The notes under the pieces are model-generated. The model was not told the DNA's origin and searched no databases. It was given only the letters and a program-made list of their open reading frames with translations. The position numbers and the translations under genes were made by a program. From Frateuria_A sp051900535 (GTDB lineage: Bacteria; Pseudomonadota; Gammaproteobacteria; Xanthomonadales; Rhodanobacteraceae), in contig NZ_JBHZGI010000001.1 of assembly GCF_051900535.1 (NCBI RefSeq), positions 682,001 to 746,000 on the forward strand: a DNA stretch of 64,000 bases. The letters are read 5' to 3'. This document shows positions 43,085 to 53,893 of this stretch, piece by piece (within the stretch, counting starts at the first letter, position 1; every line of letters begins with the position of its first letter).

Positions 43085-44482
43085 ATGGCTTTCCTGATCG
43101 TTCTGGTCGCGCTGGCGTTCCTGATGGTGGCGGCGTATCGCGGGTACAGCGTCATCCTGTTCGCGCCGATCGCGGCGCTGGGCGCGGTGCTGCTGACCGA
43201 TCCGGCGCTGGTGGCACCGATGTTCACCGGCCTGTTCATGGACAGGATGGTGGGCTTCCTCAAGCTCTACTTCCCGGTATTCATGCTCGGCGCGGTGTTC
43301 GGCAAGCTGATCGAGCTGTCGGGTTTCTCCAAGGCGATCGTGGCGGCGACCATCGGGCTGGTCGGGCGCGGCCGCGCGATCCTCTCGATCGTGCTGGTCT
43401 GCGCGCTATTGACCTACGGCGGCGTGTCGCTGTTCGTGGTGGTGTTCGCGGTCTACCCGTTCGCGGCGGAGCTGTTCCGCGCCAGCGACATCCCCAAGCG
43501 GCTGATCCCCGGCACCATCGCACTGGGGGCGTTCACCTTCACCATGGACTCGCTGCCCGGCACGCCGCAGATCCAGAACATCATCCCGACGTCGTTCTTC
43601 GGCACCACCGCCTGGGCGGCGCCGTGGCTGGGCACGATCGGCTCGGTGTTCATCCTGATCGTGGGGCTGGCCTACCTGGAATCGCGCCGGCGCAAGGCCG
43701 CCGCCGCGGGCGAGGGCTACGGCACCGACCTGGTCAACGAGCCGGCGCCGTTCGAGCACGACAAGCTCGCCCATCCGCTGGTGGCGCTGCTGCCGCTGGT
43801 GCTGGTGGGCGTGGCCAACAAGCTGTTCACCGACTGGATCCCACGCGCCTACGGCGAGACCGCTTCATTCGCGCCCAGCGTTGTCGGCAAGGCCGAGCCC
43901 GTGGTGCAGGAAGTCTCCAAGCTCGCCGCCATCTGGGCGGTGGAGGGAGCGTTGCTCGTGGGCATCCTGTGCGTGCTCGCGTCCGCCTGGCGGCCGGTGG
44001 TCGAGCGCTTCGCCGAGGGTAGCCGCAGCGCCGTGGGCGGCGCGTTGCTCGCCTCGATGAACACCGCGTCCGAGTACGGCTTCGGCGCGGTGATCGCCGC
44101 CCTGCCCGGCTTCAGGCTGGTCGCCGACGCGCTGCACGAGATTCCCAACCCGCTGGTCAACGAAGCGGTGACGGTCACTGCGCTGGCCGGCATCACCGGC
44201 TCGGCGTCGGGCGGGATGGGCATCGCGCTGGCTGCGATGGCGCATACGTTCATCGCCAACGCGCAGGCCGCCGGCATTCCGATGGAAGTGCTGCACCGCG
44301 TGGCGGCGATGGCGTCCGGCGGGATGGACACCCTGCCGCACAACGGCGCGGTGATCACCCTGCTGGCAGTGACCGGGCTGACGCACCGGCAGTCCTATCG
44401 CGACATCTTCGCCATCACGGTGATCAAGACGCTGGCAGTGTTCGTGGTGATCGCGCTGTTCACACTGACCGGCCTGACCTGA
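43085..44482 (+). CDS. GntP family permease, probable 3-hydroxybutyrate transporter
   Basis: A 465-residue inner-membrane transporter with about 12 helices. GntP features include the glycine-rich repeats GVSLFVVVFAVYPFA, the DSLPGTPQIQN segment and TVTALAGITGSASGGMGIAL near residue 385. The family carries gluconate and related hydroxy acids, and one branch is a D-beta-hydroxybutyrate permease in pseudomonads; this gene lies in the PHB locus, so hydroxybutyrate is the probable substrate. It is divergent from the TonB receptor and shares its promoter region. A purine-rich GGGAAAAAAGG sits ahead of the ATG at 43085. No terminator is seen in the 209-bp gap after it. Confidence 0.88.
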   Translation: MAFLIVLVALAFLMVAAYRGYSVILFAPIAALGAVLLTDPALVAPMFTGLFMDRMVGFLKLYFPVFMLGAVFGKLIELSGFSKAIVAATIGLVGRGRAILSIVLVCALLTYGGVSLFVVVFAVYPFAAELFRASDIPKRLIPGTIALGAFTFTMDSLPGTPQIQNIIPTSFFGTTAWAAPWLGTIGSVFILIVGLAYLESRRRKAAAAGEGYGTDLVNEPAPFEHDKLAHPLVALLPLVLVGVANKLFTDWIPRAYGETASFAPSVVGKAEPVVQEVSKLAAIWAVEGALLVGILCVLASAWRPVVERFAEGSRSAVGGALLASMNTASEYGFGAVIAALPGFRLVADALHEIPNPLVNEAVTVTALAGITGSASGGMGIALAAMAHTFIANAQAAGIPMEVLHRVAAMASGGMDTLPHNGAVITLLAVTGLTHRQSYRDIFAITVIKTLAVFVVIALFTLTGLT

Positions 44483-44623
44483 CGCCGGGCGGGCTCCAGT
44501 CCACCGCCCCTTTCCCGACAGGTGCGGGCGGGCTGAGCCCACCCTGCGGGATGCTTCCCACCTGCGAACGGGGCTGGCGCTAGCCGTTCATGCGCGGCAC
44601 GGGCAAAAACCCCCGCAAATCCG

Positions 44624-44629
44624 TATAAT
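44624..44629 (+). promoter_or_regulatory. Probable -10 element of the bipA promoter
   Basis: TATAAT is a perfect sigma-70 -10 hexamer 62 bp upstream of the bipA start. The -35 position (near 44601) reads GGGCAA, a poor match. The rest of the gap from 44483 holds nothing recognisable. Confidence 0.55.
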
Positions 44630-44691
44630 TGCGGAGTTTACCCCTCCGAAACTTACGTGGCGGCTGACCAAGCGCCGCCCGGGCCTGTGCC

Positions 44692-46521
<1,830 letters not shown>

Positions 46522-46539
46522 TCATCGTCGCAACCGGGA

Positions 46540-46573
46540 CACGAAAAAGCCGCCGCAAGGCGGCTTTTTCGTG
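46540..46573 (+). terminator. Rho-independent terminator of typA
   Basis: A perfect 15-bp stem (CACGAAAAAGCCGCC at 46540-46554 with 46559-46573) around a GCAA tetraloop. The five-T run near the top of the downstream arm follows a GC-rich stem core, the classic intrinsic shape; it starts 18 bp after the stop codon. Confidence 0.9.
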
Positions 46574-46654
46574 CGCGTGCACATGGCGACCACGGCGGTG
46601 GGTGCAACGTCGGGACGTCCGGTGCGGGGGCGCCGGCAAGCGAAGGGAGCTGTC

Positions 46655-46969
46655 ATGGAGATTTCGAGCAGCCGGCCGGTGTCCTTCACCCAGGTCGGCA
46701 ACGAGCTGGATGGCTTGAAGAACGAAGTGGAAGCGATGTCGCTGGTGCTGCGGGCGCTGGTCGAATCGCACCCGGCGCCGGCCGAACTGGTCAAGCGCTG
46801 GCGCGAACTGAGTCGCGAGCCGATCGAGCAGACCCGGCCAAAGGGTTGCCACCAGGGCGTACTGACGCGGCGGGAGCGCCTGTACCAGACGCTCCAGCGC
46901 TGGTCGCATGCCGTCCACAGCGCCGAGATGTCCGGCCCCGTGTCTCCGCCGGGAAGAGAACTGGGGTGA
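46655..46969 (+). CDS. Hypothetical protein, 104 residues
   Basis: Unrecognised. A GAAGGGAGC ribosome-binding site 5-12 nt ahead of the ATG supports this start. The protein is soluble, mildly acidic at the start (NELDGLKNEVEAMSLVLRALVESHPAPAELVKRW) with a probable helical or coiled-coil stretch at about 14-45, then basic and ends PVSPPGRELG. No signal peptide or membrane span. It stands alone between the typA terminator and the convergent MscS gene; an in-frame ATG at 46571 would add 28 basic residues that overlap the terminator and is unlikely. Function unknown. Confidence 0.6.
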   Translation: MEISSSRPVSFTQVGNELDGLKNEVEAMSLVLRALVESHPAPAELVKRWRELSREPIEQTRPKGCHQGVLTRRERLYQTLQRWSHAVHSAEMSGPVSPPGRELG

Positions 46970-46994
46970 GGCTGCGGCCCACAAAGGACATGGC

Positions 46995-48047
46995 CTAGCG
47001 GTTGTCGCCCCTGGGGAATTTCACCCGCTCCGGTTCGGCGTTGAGCCGCGCCAGCATGGTGCCGATCAGTCGCGTCTTGACGCTGCCTGCCTGGCGCGGG
47101 TCGACCACGTACCGCACGATCGCGTCCACCCAGGTGTTGGCGTCGATGCGGAACAGCACCGACGGCCGTTCGTTGACCTGCAGCTCGTCCACCGGCGTCT
47201 TGGCGAGCACCTCGCGGAAGATGCGCACATGCTCGAGCATGGCCTCGCCCAGCTCGTCCTCGGCCGCCTCGCGCATCACCTGCGCCACGAAGGCGAAGTC
47301 GCTGTTGTAGGCCACCTGGAACTTGATCTCGTTCCAGACGTACGGAAACACCGGCCAGGAATAGTTGTAGACCGGACTGGTCAGCACGTTGGCGTTGGGA
47401 AACTTGATGATCCGCCCGCTCGGGTGGTCCGAAGAAAGATAGGGCCCGCCGACTTCCCACAGCGTGGTGTCCAGGTAGGTCACGTCGATCACGTCGCCGG
47501 TGGCGTCACCGATCTGGATGCGGTCGCCCACGCGGTAAGGCTCGCGCACGAGGATGTACACCCAGCCGATGAAGCTGGTGATCGGTGTCTGCAGCGCGAA
47601 GCCGAGCACCAGCGAGATCAGTCCCAGCGAGGCCACCGCGGCATACCAGTTGGCGAACAGCACCGACACCACGATCAGCGCCAGGATCACGTACACCACC
47701 AGCCGCAGGATGCGCTTGAGGTTGTAGCGCGTCACTGCCGTCTGCGCGCGCTCGATGGCGAACGCCCGCACCATCCGCGAGGCCACCAGCGTCAGCACGA
47801 TAGCCATGGCGCCCACGGTCGCGCGCCGTGCCATCGGCAGGTAGCGGCCCAGGATGCCGAAGAACTCCAGCCGCAAGAGGTAGAACAGCATGCCCAGCGC
47901 CGCCAGTACCAAGGCGTAGATGACCAGCCATAGCTTGTGACCCGAGCGCACCGCGCGCTGGTGCTTGTGGTGCGTCGCGGTGCTGGTGGCCAGCGCGCGA
48001 CGCACGTCGGCGCGGCGTTCGACCTTGCGTACGGCCTTGTCGGTCAT
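46995..48047 (-). CDS. Mechanosensitive ion channel, MscS family
   Basis: A 350-residue inner-membrane channel that opens on membrane tension during osmotic downshift. A basic cytoplasmic N-terminus (about 1-38) precedes four hydrophobic helices (about 40-150); the pore helix and beta domain follow with the family signature LGFALQTPITSFIGWVYILV and DRIQIGDATGDVIDVTYLDT (MscS core), then the vestibule domain. It lacks the large N-terminal domains of MscK. The frame continues far upstream but the ATG at 48047 (MTDKAVRKVE) is a typical start. A family A palindrome and the divergent cardiolipin synthase gene follow upstream. Confidence 0.9.
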   Translation of the reverse strand: MTDKAVRKVERRADVRRALATSTATHHKHQRAVRSGHKLWLVIYALVLAALGMLFYLLRLEFFGILGRYLPMARRATVGAMAIVLTLVASRMVRAFAIERAQTAVTRYNLKRILRLVVYVILALIVVSVLFANWYAAVASLGLISLVLGFALQTPITSFIGWVYILVREPYRVGDRIQIGDATGDVIDVTYLDTTLWEVGGPYLSSDHPSGRIIKFPNANVLTSPVYNYSWPVFPYVWNEIKFQVAYNSDFAFVAQVMREAAEDELGEAMLEHVRIFREVLAKTPVDELQVNERPSVLFRIDANTWVDAIVRYVVDPRQAGSVKTRLIGTMLARLNAEPERVKFPRGDNR

Positions 48048-48154
48048 GGGTTCTCCCGGGGCGTCCACGCACAGCAGACAACCGCGGCGGTGCCGGACAA
48101 GTGAAGGCGTTGACCCCCGCTGCACGCACGCGCCGGATGATGAGCCTGGTTTTC

Positions 48155-48212
48155 GTAGAGCGCCCTTGCGCGCGCCCCGGAACCTCCCGGTCGCGCCCAC
48201 GGGCGCCCCTGC
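48155..48212. repeat. Dispersed palindrome family A, full copy between MscS and cardiolipin synthase genes
   Basis: Left arm begins GTAGAGCGCCCTTGC (48155) and right arm begins CGGTCGCGCCCACGGG and ends GCCCCTGCA near 48212. It lies in the 186-bp divergent promoter region. Confidence 0.7.
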
Positions 48213-48233
48213 AACCACCAGCCAGGAGACACG

Positions 48234-49571
48234 ATGCCCGCCGAACCCGCCCGCCCGACCCGCGACAACGGCGAGGCCTCCCCGCCCAGGCCGCACTGGA
48301 AGCGGCGCCTGCTGTGGGCCGGCCTGGGCGCGTTCGCGGCGGTGGTGATCGGTGTGCTGGTGCTCAATCTGGTCCCGCAGACTCAGCAGCTGGTCCATCC
48401 GCTGGGTCCGTTGAGCCCGGTCGAGAGCCCGCAGTTCCGCCGCGAAATCGGCAACCTGCTCGGGCCGACGATCGTCGACGGCAATGCGGTCGCGGATTTC
48501 CAGAACGGCGCGGAGATCTTCCCCGCGATGCTCGAGTCGATCCGCGCGGCCAAGGTCAGCGTGGACATGGAGACCTACATCTACTGGTCCGGCCACATCG
48601 CCGACGAGTTCGTGCACGCGCTTACCGAGCGTGCCCGCGCCGGCGTGCGCGTGCACGTGATCGCCGATGCTGTCGGTTCTTCCAAGATGAAGGATGACGT
48701 GGTCGAGGCGTTGCGCGCCGGCGGCGTGCATTTCGAGTACTTCCATCCGCTGCGCTGGTACGACATCGACCGCTTCAACAACCGCACCCACCGCAAGCTG
48801 CTGATCGTCGATGGCCGCGTCGCCTTCACCGGCGGCGTGGGCATCGCCGACGAGTGGAACGGGCATGGCGACAAGCCGGACATCTGGCGCGACATGCAGA
48901 TCCGCGTGACCGGCCCCGGCGCGTTGCAGATGCAGGCGGTGTTCGAGGACAACTGGATCACCACCACCGGCCAGGCGCTGCTGGGCGCGGAGTACTACCC
49001 CGACGTGGCGCCGGCCGGCGACGTCGCGGTGCAGACCGTCGCCAGCTCGCCCGAAGGCGGCAGCGAGAACCTGCAGCTGATGTACCTCATGGCGATCGAC
49101 GGCGCGCGCAAGGCGATCGACCTGGAGGCGGCCTATTTCGTGCCTGACGACCTCACCATGGCCGCGCTCAAGCGCGCGCTCGCGCGCGGCGTGCGCATCC
49201 GCCTGGTGGTGCCTGGCCCGTACACCGACAGCAAGATCATCACCAGCGCCTCGCAGACGCGCTGGGGCGAAATGCTCCAGGCAGGCGCACGCATCTACCA
49301 ATTCCAGCCGGCGCTGTTCCACAACAAGCTGATGATCGTGGACGGCTACCTCACCATCGCCGGCAGCGCCAACTTCGACAACCGCTCCTTCAGCCTCAAT
49401 GACGAATCGAACGTGCTGGTGTTCGACCACGCTTTCGCGGCGCACATGACCGAGGTCGTCGATCGCGACATCGGGCGCTCGAAGGAGCTGTCGCTCGAAC
49501 AGTGGCAACACCGCCCGTGGACCCGCCGCGTGCTCGACTGGCTCTCCGCGCTGGGTGCGGCGCAGTACTAG
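48234..49571 (+). CDS. Cardiolipin synthase / phospholipase D family protein
   Basis: A 445-residue membrane-anchored enzyme. One N-terminal helix (about 25-47, LLWAGLGAFAAVVIGVLVL) is followed by two PLD domains, each with an HKD motif: THRKLLIVDGRVAFTGG near residue 185 and HNKLMIVDGYLTIAGSANFD near 362. This arrangement fits the bacterial cardiolipin synthase family, which transfers a phosphatidyl group between phosphatidylglycerol molecules; other PLD-type transferases are possible. GGAG lies 8-10 nt before the ATG at 48234. Exonuclease III starts 12 bp after its stop on the same strand, so the two may be co-transcribed. Confidence 0.88.
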   Translation: MPAEPARPTRDNGEASPPRPHWKRRLLWAGLGAFAAVVIGVLVLNLVPQTQQLVHPLGPLSPVESPQFRREIGNLLGPTIVDGNAVADFQNGAEIFPAMLESIRAAKVSVDMETYIYWSGHIADEFVHALTERARAGVRVHVIADAVGSSKMKDDVVEALRAGGVHFEYFHPLRWYDIDRFNNRTHRKLLIVDGRVAFTGGVGIADEWNGHGDKPDIWRDMQIRVTGPGALQMQAVFEDNWITTTGQALLGAEYYPDVAPAGDVAVQTVASSPEGGSENLQLMYLMAIDGARKAIDLEAAYFVPDDLTMAALKRALARGVRIRLVVPGPYTDSKIITSASQTRWGEMLQAGARIYQFQPALFHNKLMIVDGYLTIAGSANFDNRSFSLNDESNVLVFDHAFAAHMTEVVDRDIGRSKELSLEQWQHRPWTRRVLDWLSALGAAQY

Positions 49572-49583
49572 GACAGGCTCCCG

Positions 49584-50375
49584 ATGGCCGCGCGAAAACC
49601 GCTCAAGGTCGCCACCTTCAACATCAACGGCGTGCGCACGCGCCTGGCCTCGCTGCTAGCCTGGCTGGAGCGCGAGGCGCCCGACGTCGTCTGTTTGCAG
49701 GAACTGAAGGCGCCGGACGAGGCCTTTCCCGTCGAGCCGATCCGCGATGCCGGCTACGGCGCCATCTGGCATGGCCAGCGCTCGTGGAACGGCGTGGCGA
49801 TCCTGGCCCGCGGCGCCGATCCGCTGGAAAGCCGCCGCGGCCTGCCGGGCGACCCGAAGGACGTGCAGAGTCGCTACCTGGAAGCGGCGGCGCACGGCCT
49901 GATCGTCGGCTGCCTGTACCTGCCCAACGGCAACCCGCAGCCGGGTCCCAAGTTCGACTACAAGCTGGCCTGGTTCGACCGCTTCATCGACTACGCGCAG
50001 GGCCTGGTCGAGAGCGAACACCCGGTGGTGCTGGCCGGCGACTACAACGTGGTACCCACCGACGAGGACATCTACAACCCGCGCTCCTGGCGCAAGGATG
50101 CGCTGCTGCAGCCGGAGAGTCGCGAGCGTTACGCGGACCTGCTGGCGCAGGGCTGGACCGACTCGCTGCGCGAGCAGTTCGGCGAGGAGCGGGTGTACAC
50201 GTTCTGGGATTATTTCCGGCAGCACTGGGAGCACAACTCGGGGCTGCGGATCGACCATCTGCTGCTCAACCGCGAGCTGGCGCCGCGGCTGAAGGATGCC
50301 GGGGTGGACCGGTGGGTGCGGGCGTTGCCGCATCCTAGCGATCACGCGCCCACATGGATTTCGTTGCGGCGGTAG
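49584..50375 (+). CDS. xth: Exodeoxyribonuclease III / AP endonuclease
   Basis: A 263-residue DNA repair enzyme of the EEP superfamily that cuts at abasic sites and degrades duplex DNA 3' to 5'. The conserved residues are in FNINGVRTR, LQELKAPDEAFP (metal-binding glutamate), GDYNVVPTDEDIYNP, LRIDHLLLN and SDHAPTWI (catalytic histidine). Cytosolic, no signal peptide. It ends 183 bp before the secreted peptidase gene. The E. coli XthA is 268 residues, close to this length. Confidence 0.94.
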   Translation: MAARKPLKVATFNINGVRTRLASLLAWLEREAPDVVCLQELKAPDEAFPVEPIRDAGYGAIWHGQRSWNGVAILARGADPLESRRGLPGDPKDVQSRYLEAAAHGLIVGCLYLPNGNPQPGPKFDYKLAWFDRFIDYAQGLVESEHPVVLAGDYNVVPTDEDIYNPRSWRKDALLQPESRERYADLLAQGWTDSLREQFGEERVYTFWDYFRQHWEHNSGLRIDHLLLNRELAPRLKDAGVDRWVRALPHPSDHAPTWISLRR

Positions 50376-50392
50376 GTGGATTGCTCCAGGAG

Positions 50393-50485
50393 AACCCATC
50401 CTCACCAGCCCTTCCAGGGATGAAGGGAGCGGCTCGCGGCGCGGTTATACCCGCCCTCCAGCGGAGCGTTGGGTAGAGATGGGTT
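50393..50485. repeat. Short inverted repeat ahead of the peptidase gene
   Basis: AACCCATC (50393-50400) and GATGGGTT (50478-50485) are complementary and frame a 77-bp GC-rich stretch in the gap between exonuclease III and the M14 peptidase. No copies elsewhere in the window were spotted; function unknown. Confidence 0.35.
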
Positions 50486-50558
50486 CCCCGATGCCACAAA
50501 TGCACGGCGCCCCATTTCTGGCAAAGTGGCGCGGCCGTCCGCCCTCCTCGGGGAATCC

Positions 50559-53285
50559 ATGCGCCTCTTGCCCTGCCTCGCCGGCCTCGCGCTGGCCGCC
50601 ACCTGCCTCGCCAGCCAGGCCGCCGACACCCTCGCCGCCAGCGCCTTCGCGCGCGACCCGGCCCAACCCGTCGACCAGGCCTACACCGCGCAGATCGCCC
50701 GGTTCACCACCGATCCGGCGTTCAACACGCCGCTGACGGACTACCTGCCCGCCTCGCCCGGCGTGCCCACGCCCCTGCAGCTGCTCGGCCACATTGCCGG
50801 CGCGGCGGACTGGCTGCCCTACTCGGCCGACGTGTATCGCTACTTCCGCGCGCTGGACACCGCCAGTCCGCGGGTGAAGGTGTTCAGCATCGGCAAGACC
50901 GAAGAAGGCCGCGAGATGATCGCGGTGGCCATCGCCGATGAAGCGTTGCTGGCCAACCTGCAGGCCAACGACGCACGCCTGGCGCAACTGGCCGATCCGC
51001 GCACGATCGGCATGGACGATGCCAAGGCCGATGCGCTCATCAGGGAAACCACCCCGGTCTACTACGTCACCGGCTCGATCCACTCCGACGAAACCGGCGC
51101 GCCCACCGCGCTGATGGAGCTGGCCTACCGGCTGGCGGTGGACGATGCGCCGTACATCAGGAACATCCGCTCGCACGTGATCACCCTGATCACGCCGATC
51201 GTCGAGGTGGACGGCCGCGACCGCATGGTCGATCTCTACAACTGGCACAAGGCGCATCCGGGCCAGGATTATCCCGACCTGCTCTACTGGGGCCATTACG
51301 TCGCGCACGACAACAACCGCGATGCGATGGGCATGACCCTCGCGCTCACCCGCAACGTCGCCGACACTTACCTCGGCTGGCATGCGCAGGTGCTGCACGA
51401 CCTGCACGAATCGGTGCCGTTCCTCTACGACAACACCGTGGGCGATGGCCCGTACAACGCCTGGATCGACCCGATCCTCACCAGCGAATGGCAGCAGCTG
51501 GGCTGGGACAACGTGCAGAAAATGACTCAGCTCGGGTTGCCCGGCGTGTTCACCCACGGCGATTTCGATACCTGGAGCCCCGGGTACCTGATGTTCATCG
51601 CGGCCATGCACAACGGCATCAGCCGCCTGTATGAAACGTTCGGCAACGGCGGCGCCGACACACGCAAGCGCATCCTCGACCCGTCCGAATACGCGCGCAC
51701 CTGGTACCGACCGAACCCGCCGATGCCGGAAGTGACCTGGTCGCAGCGCAACAACAACAATTACGAGCAGACCGGCGTGCTCACCGCGCTGGACTACTTC
51801 GCGCACAACGGCCAGGCGTTCCTCAAGAACTTTTACCTGAAGGGCAAACGCTCGATCGAGAAGCCCACCGAAGCCGGCCCCGCCGCGTACGTGCTGCCGG
51901 GCGACGACAAGCGCTCCGGCACCCAGGCCCAGTTGCTGCGCGTGCTCGATCGCCAGCACGTGGAGATCAGCCGCGCCAGCGCGTCCTTCAGCGTTACATT
52001 GCCCACCACCGGCGACGGCAAGAAGACGCACACGCGCCGCTTCCCCGCCGGCAGCTACGTGGTGCGCATGGACCAGCCCTACTCGCGCGTGGCCGACACC
52101 CTGCTGGACCGCCAGTACTGGTCACCCAAGGACCCGCAGCAGCATCCCTACGACGACACCGGCTGGTCGATGGGCGATCTGTTCGACGTCGAGGTGGTGC
52201 GCGTCACCGATCCGGACGTGCTGAAGGCATCGATGGCGCGGCTGGACAAGCCGGTCAGCGTCCCGCCGGGCCTGGCCGGCGTCGATGCGACGGACGCGAA
52301 GCTGCCCCGCGTCGCGCTCATGCACACCTGGCTCAGCACGCAGACCGAGGGCTGGTGGCGCATGGCGCTGGACCAGCTGGGCGTGCACTACGACTACATC
52401 AGCACGCAGGACGTGGCGCGCATCCCGGATCTGCACGCGAGGTACGACGCGATCCTGTTCGCTCCCGTCGGCGGCGCCAGCCTGCGCCATATCGTCGACG
52501 GCCTGCCGATGTGGGGCCCGCCGCTGCCCTGGCAGACCGGCCCGCTGACGCCGAACCTCGGCCACATCGACAGCACGCCCGACATCCGCCCGGGCCTGGG
52601 CGAGGCCGGCCTGGCCAACCTCAAGCGCTTCGTGCAGGAGGGTGGACTGCTGGTCACCGCCGAGGACACCGCGCGGTTCGCGATCGACGCAGGCCTGGCG
52701 CCTGGCGTGTTCGTCACACCCAAGACGAAATTGAAGGTGGTCGGCAGCGTGTTGCAGGCCGACTTCGTCGACCACGACAGCCCGGTCGCCGCCGGCTATG
52801 GCGACGATCTGGCGCTGTACAGCTCCGAAGGCCAGTCCTTCACCGTCGCCAACCTGCTCACCGGCGACCGCGGCCTGCCCAACGCCCGCGACGCCGAACG
52901 ACCCACCGGCCGCGGTGGCCCGCAGGACGAGGACATGCCCGAGGGCCGCCCGTTCGCCCAGCCGCCCGCCCTGCCCGACGCCAAGCCCTGGCAGGCATTG
53001 CCGCTCAACGAGGACCAGGCCTACAACAACCCGTGGGTGATCCCGCGAGACCACCGCCCGCGGGTGATCCTGCGCTTTGCCGATGCCAGGCGGCTGCTGG
53101 TTTCCGGCCTGCTCGATGGCGGCAGCGAAATGGCGGAGCGCGCGGCTGTGGTGGATGCTCGCTATGGCAAGGGACATGTGTTGCTGTTTGCTGGCAATCC
53201 GATCTGGCGTGGCGAGACCCTGGGGAGTTACCCGCTGGTACTCAATGCACTGACGCATTTCGATCGGCTGGACCAGGGGCGCTGA
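50559..53285 (+). CDS. Secreted M14 zinc carboxypeptidase, large form
   Basis: A 908-residue secreted peptidase. Signal peptide about 1-22 (CLASQAADT). The M14 catalytic domain spans about 85-430: the zinc motif is in SIHSDETGAP (H-x-x-E), the downstream ligand histidine in HDLHESVPFLYD, and the substrate-binding region includes GKTEEGREM. The C-terminal part (about 560-890) contains a glutamine-amidotransferase-like segment (RVALMHTWLSTQTEGWW, ILFAPVGG, GGLLVTAEDTA, GKGHVLLFAGNPIWRGET) whose role is unknown. Substrates are probably peptides or proteins outside the cell. Many Xanthomonadales encode such long M14 proteins. It is read alone, with no clear operon partner. Confidence 0.88.
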   Translation: MRLLPCLAGLALAATCLASQAADTLAASAFARDPAQPVDQAYTAQIARFTTDPAFNTPLTDYLPASPGVPTPLQLLGHIAGAADWLPYSADVYRYFRALDTASPRVKVFSIGKTEEGREMIAVAIADEALLANLQANDARLAQLADPRTIGMDDAKADALIRETTPVYYVTGSIHSDETGAPTALMELAYRLAVDDAPYIRNIRSHVITLITPIVEVDGRDRMVDLYNWHKAHPGQDYPDLLYWGHYVAHDNNRDAMGMTLALTRNVADTYLGWHAQVLHDLHESVPFLYDNTVGDGPYNAWIDPILTSEWQQLGWDNVQKMTQLGLPGVFTHGDFDTWSPGYLMFIAAMHNGISRLYETFGNGGADTRKRILDPSEYARTWYRPNPPMPEVTWSQRNNNNYEQTGVLTALDYFAHNGQAFLKNFYLKGKRSIEKPTEAGPAAYVLPGDDKRSGTQAQLLRVLDRQHVEISRASASFSVTLPTTGDGKKTHTRRFPAGSYVVRMDQPYSRVADTLLDRQYWSPKDPQQHPYDDTGWSMGDLFDVEVVRVTDPDVLKASMARLDKPVSVPPGLAGVDATDAKLPRVALMHTWLSTQTEGWWRMALDQLGVHYDYISTQDVARIPDLHARYDAILFAPVGGASLRHIVDGLPMWGPPLPWQTGPLTPNLGHIDSTPDIRPGLGEAGLANLKRFVQEGGLLVTAEDTARFAIDAGLAPGVFVTPKTKLKVVGSVLQADFVDHDSPVAAGYGDDLALYSSEGQSFTVANLLTGDRGLPNARDAERPTGRGGPQDEDMPEGRPFAQPPALPDAKPWQALPLNEDQAYNNPWVIPRDHRPRVILRFADARRLLVSGLLDGGSEMAERAAVVDARYGKGHVLLFAGNPIWRGETLGSYPLVLNALTHFDRLDQGR

Positions 53286-53299
53286 GCCTCGAGACAGCT

Positions 53300-53319
53300 C
53301 CCTCTCCCCCGGGAGAGGG
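53300..53319. repeat. Family B hairpin downstream of the M14 peptidase
   Basis: CCCTCTCCC (53300-53308) pairs with GGGAGAGGG (53311-53319) 15 bp past the stop codon. It resembles the CCTCTCCCC repeats near 17135. It could stop transcription, though there is no T-run. Confidence 0.5.
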
Positions 53320-53471
53320 TACCGAAGGCGGTTGGGGGTTCAGGCGGAGCGGACGGTCGAAGCTCGAACACCCGTCTGCCTGAACAAATCCGCCGCGTCT
53401 CACAGCCTTTTCATCACCCATTGCCGTCTGCGCTTGAAGACTCGGGCGCACCACCCCCACGGAAAACGGCC

Positions 53472-53891
53472 ATGAAAAAGCTCGCTTCGATGACCCTCGC
53501 GCTGGCGCTGGGCGCCTCCGGTGCAGTGATGGCGCAGCAGGCGATGACCGAGGCCCAGGTGCGCGAGTCGCTGATCCACCAGGGCTACACCGACATCGAC
53601 GACCTGAAGTTCGATGGCGGCATGTGGCGCGCCGAGGCCGAGAGCGCCGACGGCAACGATGTGTCGCTGCGCATCGACCCCGAGAGCGGCAAGGTGTATC
53701 CGGACGAGAAGGTCTCGCGCCTGAGCGAGGACGACGTGCGCGCATCGCTCGCCACGCAGGGCTACACCAACGTGCATGACGTCGACTTCGACGACGGCGT
53801 GTGGCACGCCAAGGCCGACGACAAGGCCGATCACCGCGTCAAGCTCGTCATCGATCCGGCGAACGGCCGCGTGGTCGACAGCGACGATTGA
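53472..53891 (+). CDS. Exported PepSY-domain protein with two tandem copies
   Basis: A 139-residue exported protein: signal peptide about 1-21 (SGAVMAQQ), then two PepSY-like repeats of about 55 residues (about 25-80 and 82-137). Both begin with an acidic pair and VRxSLxxQGYT (VRESLIHQGYTDIDDL and VRASLATQGYTNVHDV), carry a W-x-A pair (MWRAEAESAD and VWHAKADDKA) and end with an IDPxxGxV strand (IDPESGKVYPDE and IDPANGRVVDSDD). PepSY domains often inhibit peptidases; this one follows an M14 peptidase gene by 186 bp, so regulation of a neighbouring protease is a possibility and no more. Rich in Asp, which may bind calcium. Confidence 0.82.
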   Translation: MKKLASMTLALALGASGAVMAQQAMTEAQVRESLIHQGYTDIDDLKFDGGMWRAEAESADGNDVSLRIDPESGKVYPDEKVSRLSEDDVRASLATQGYTNVHDVDFDDGVWHAKADDKADHRVKLVIDPANGRVVDSDD

Positions 53892-53893
53892 GC

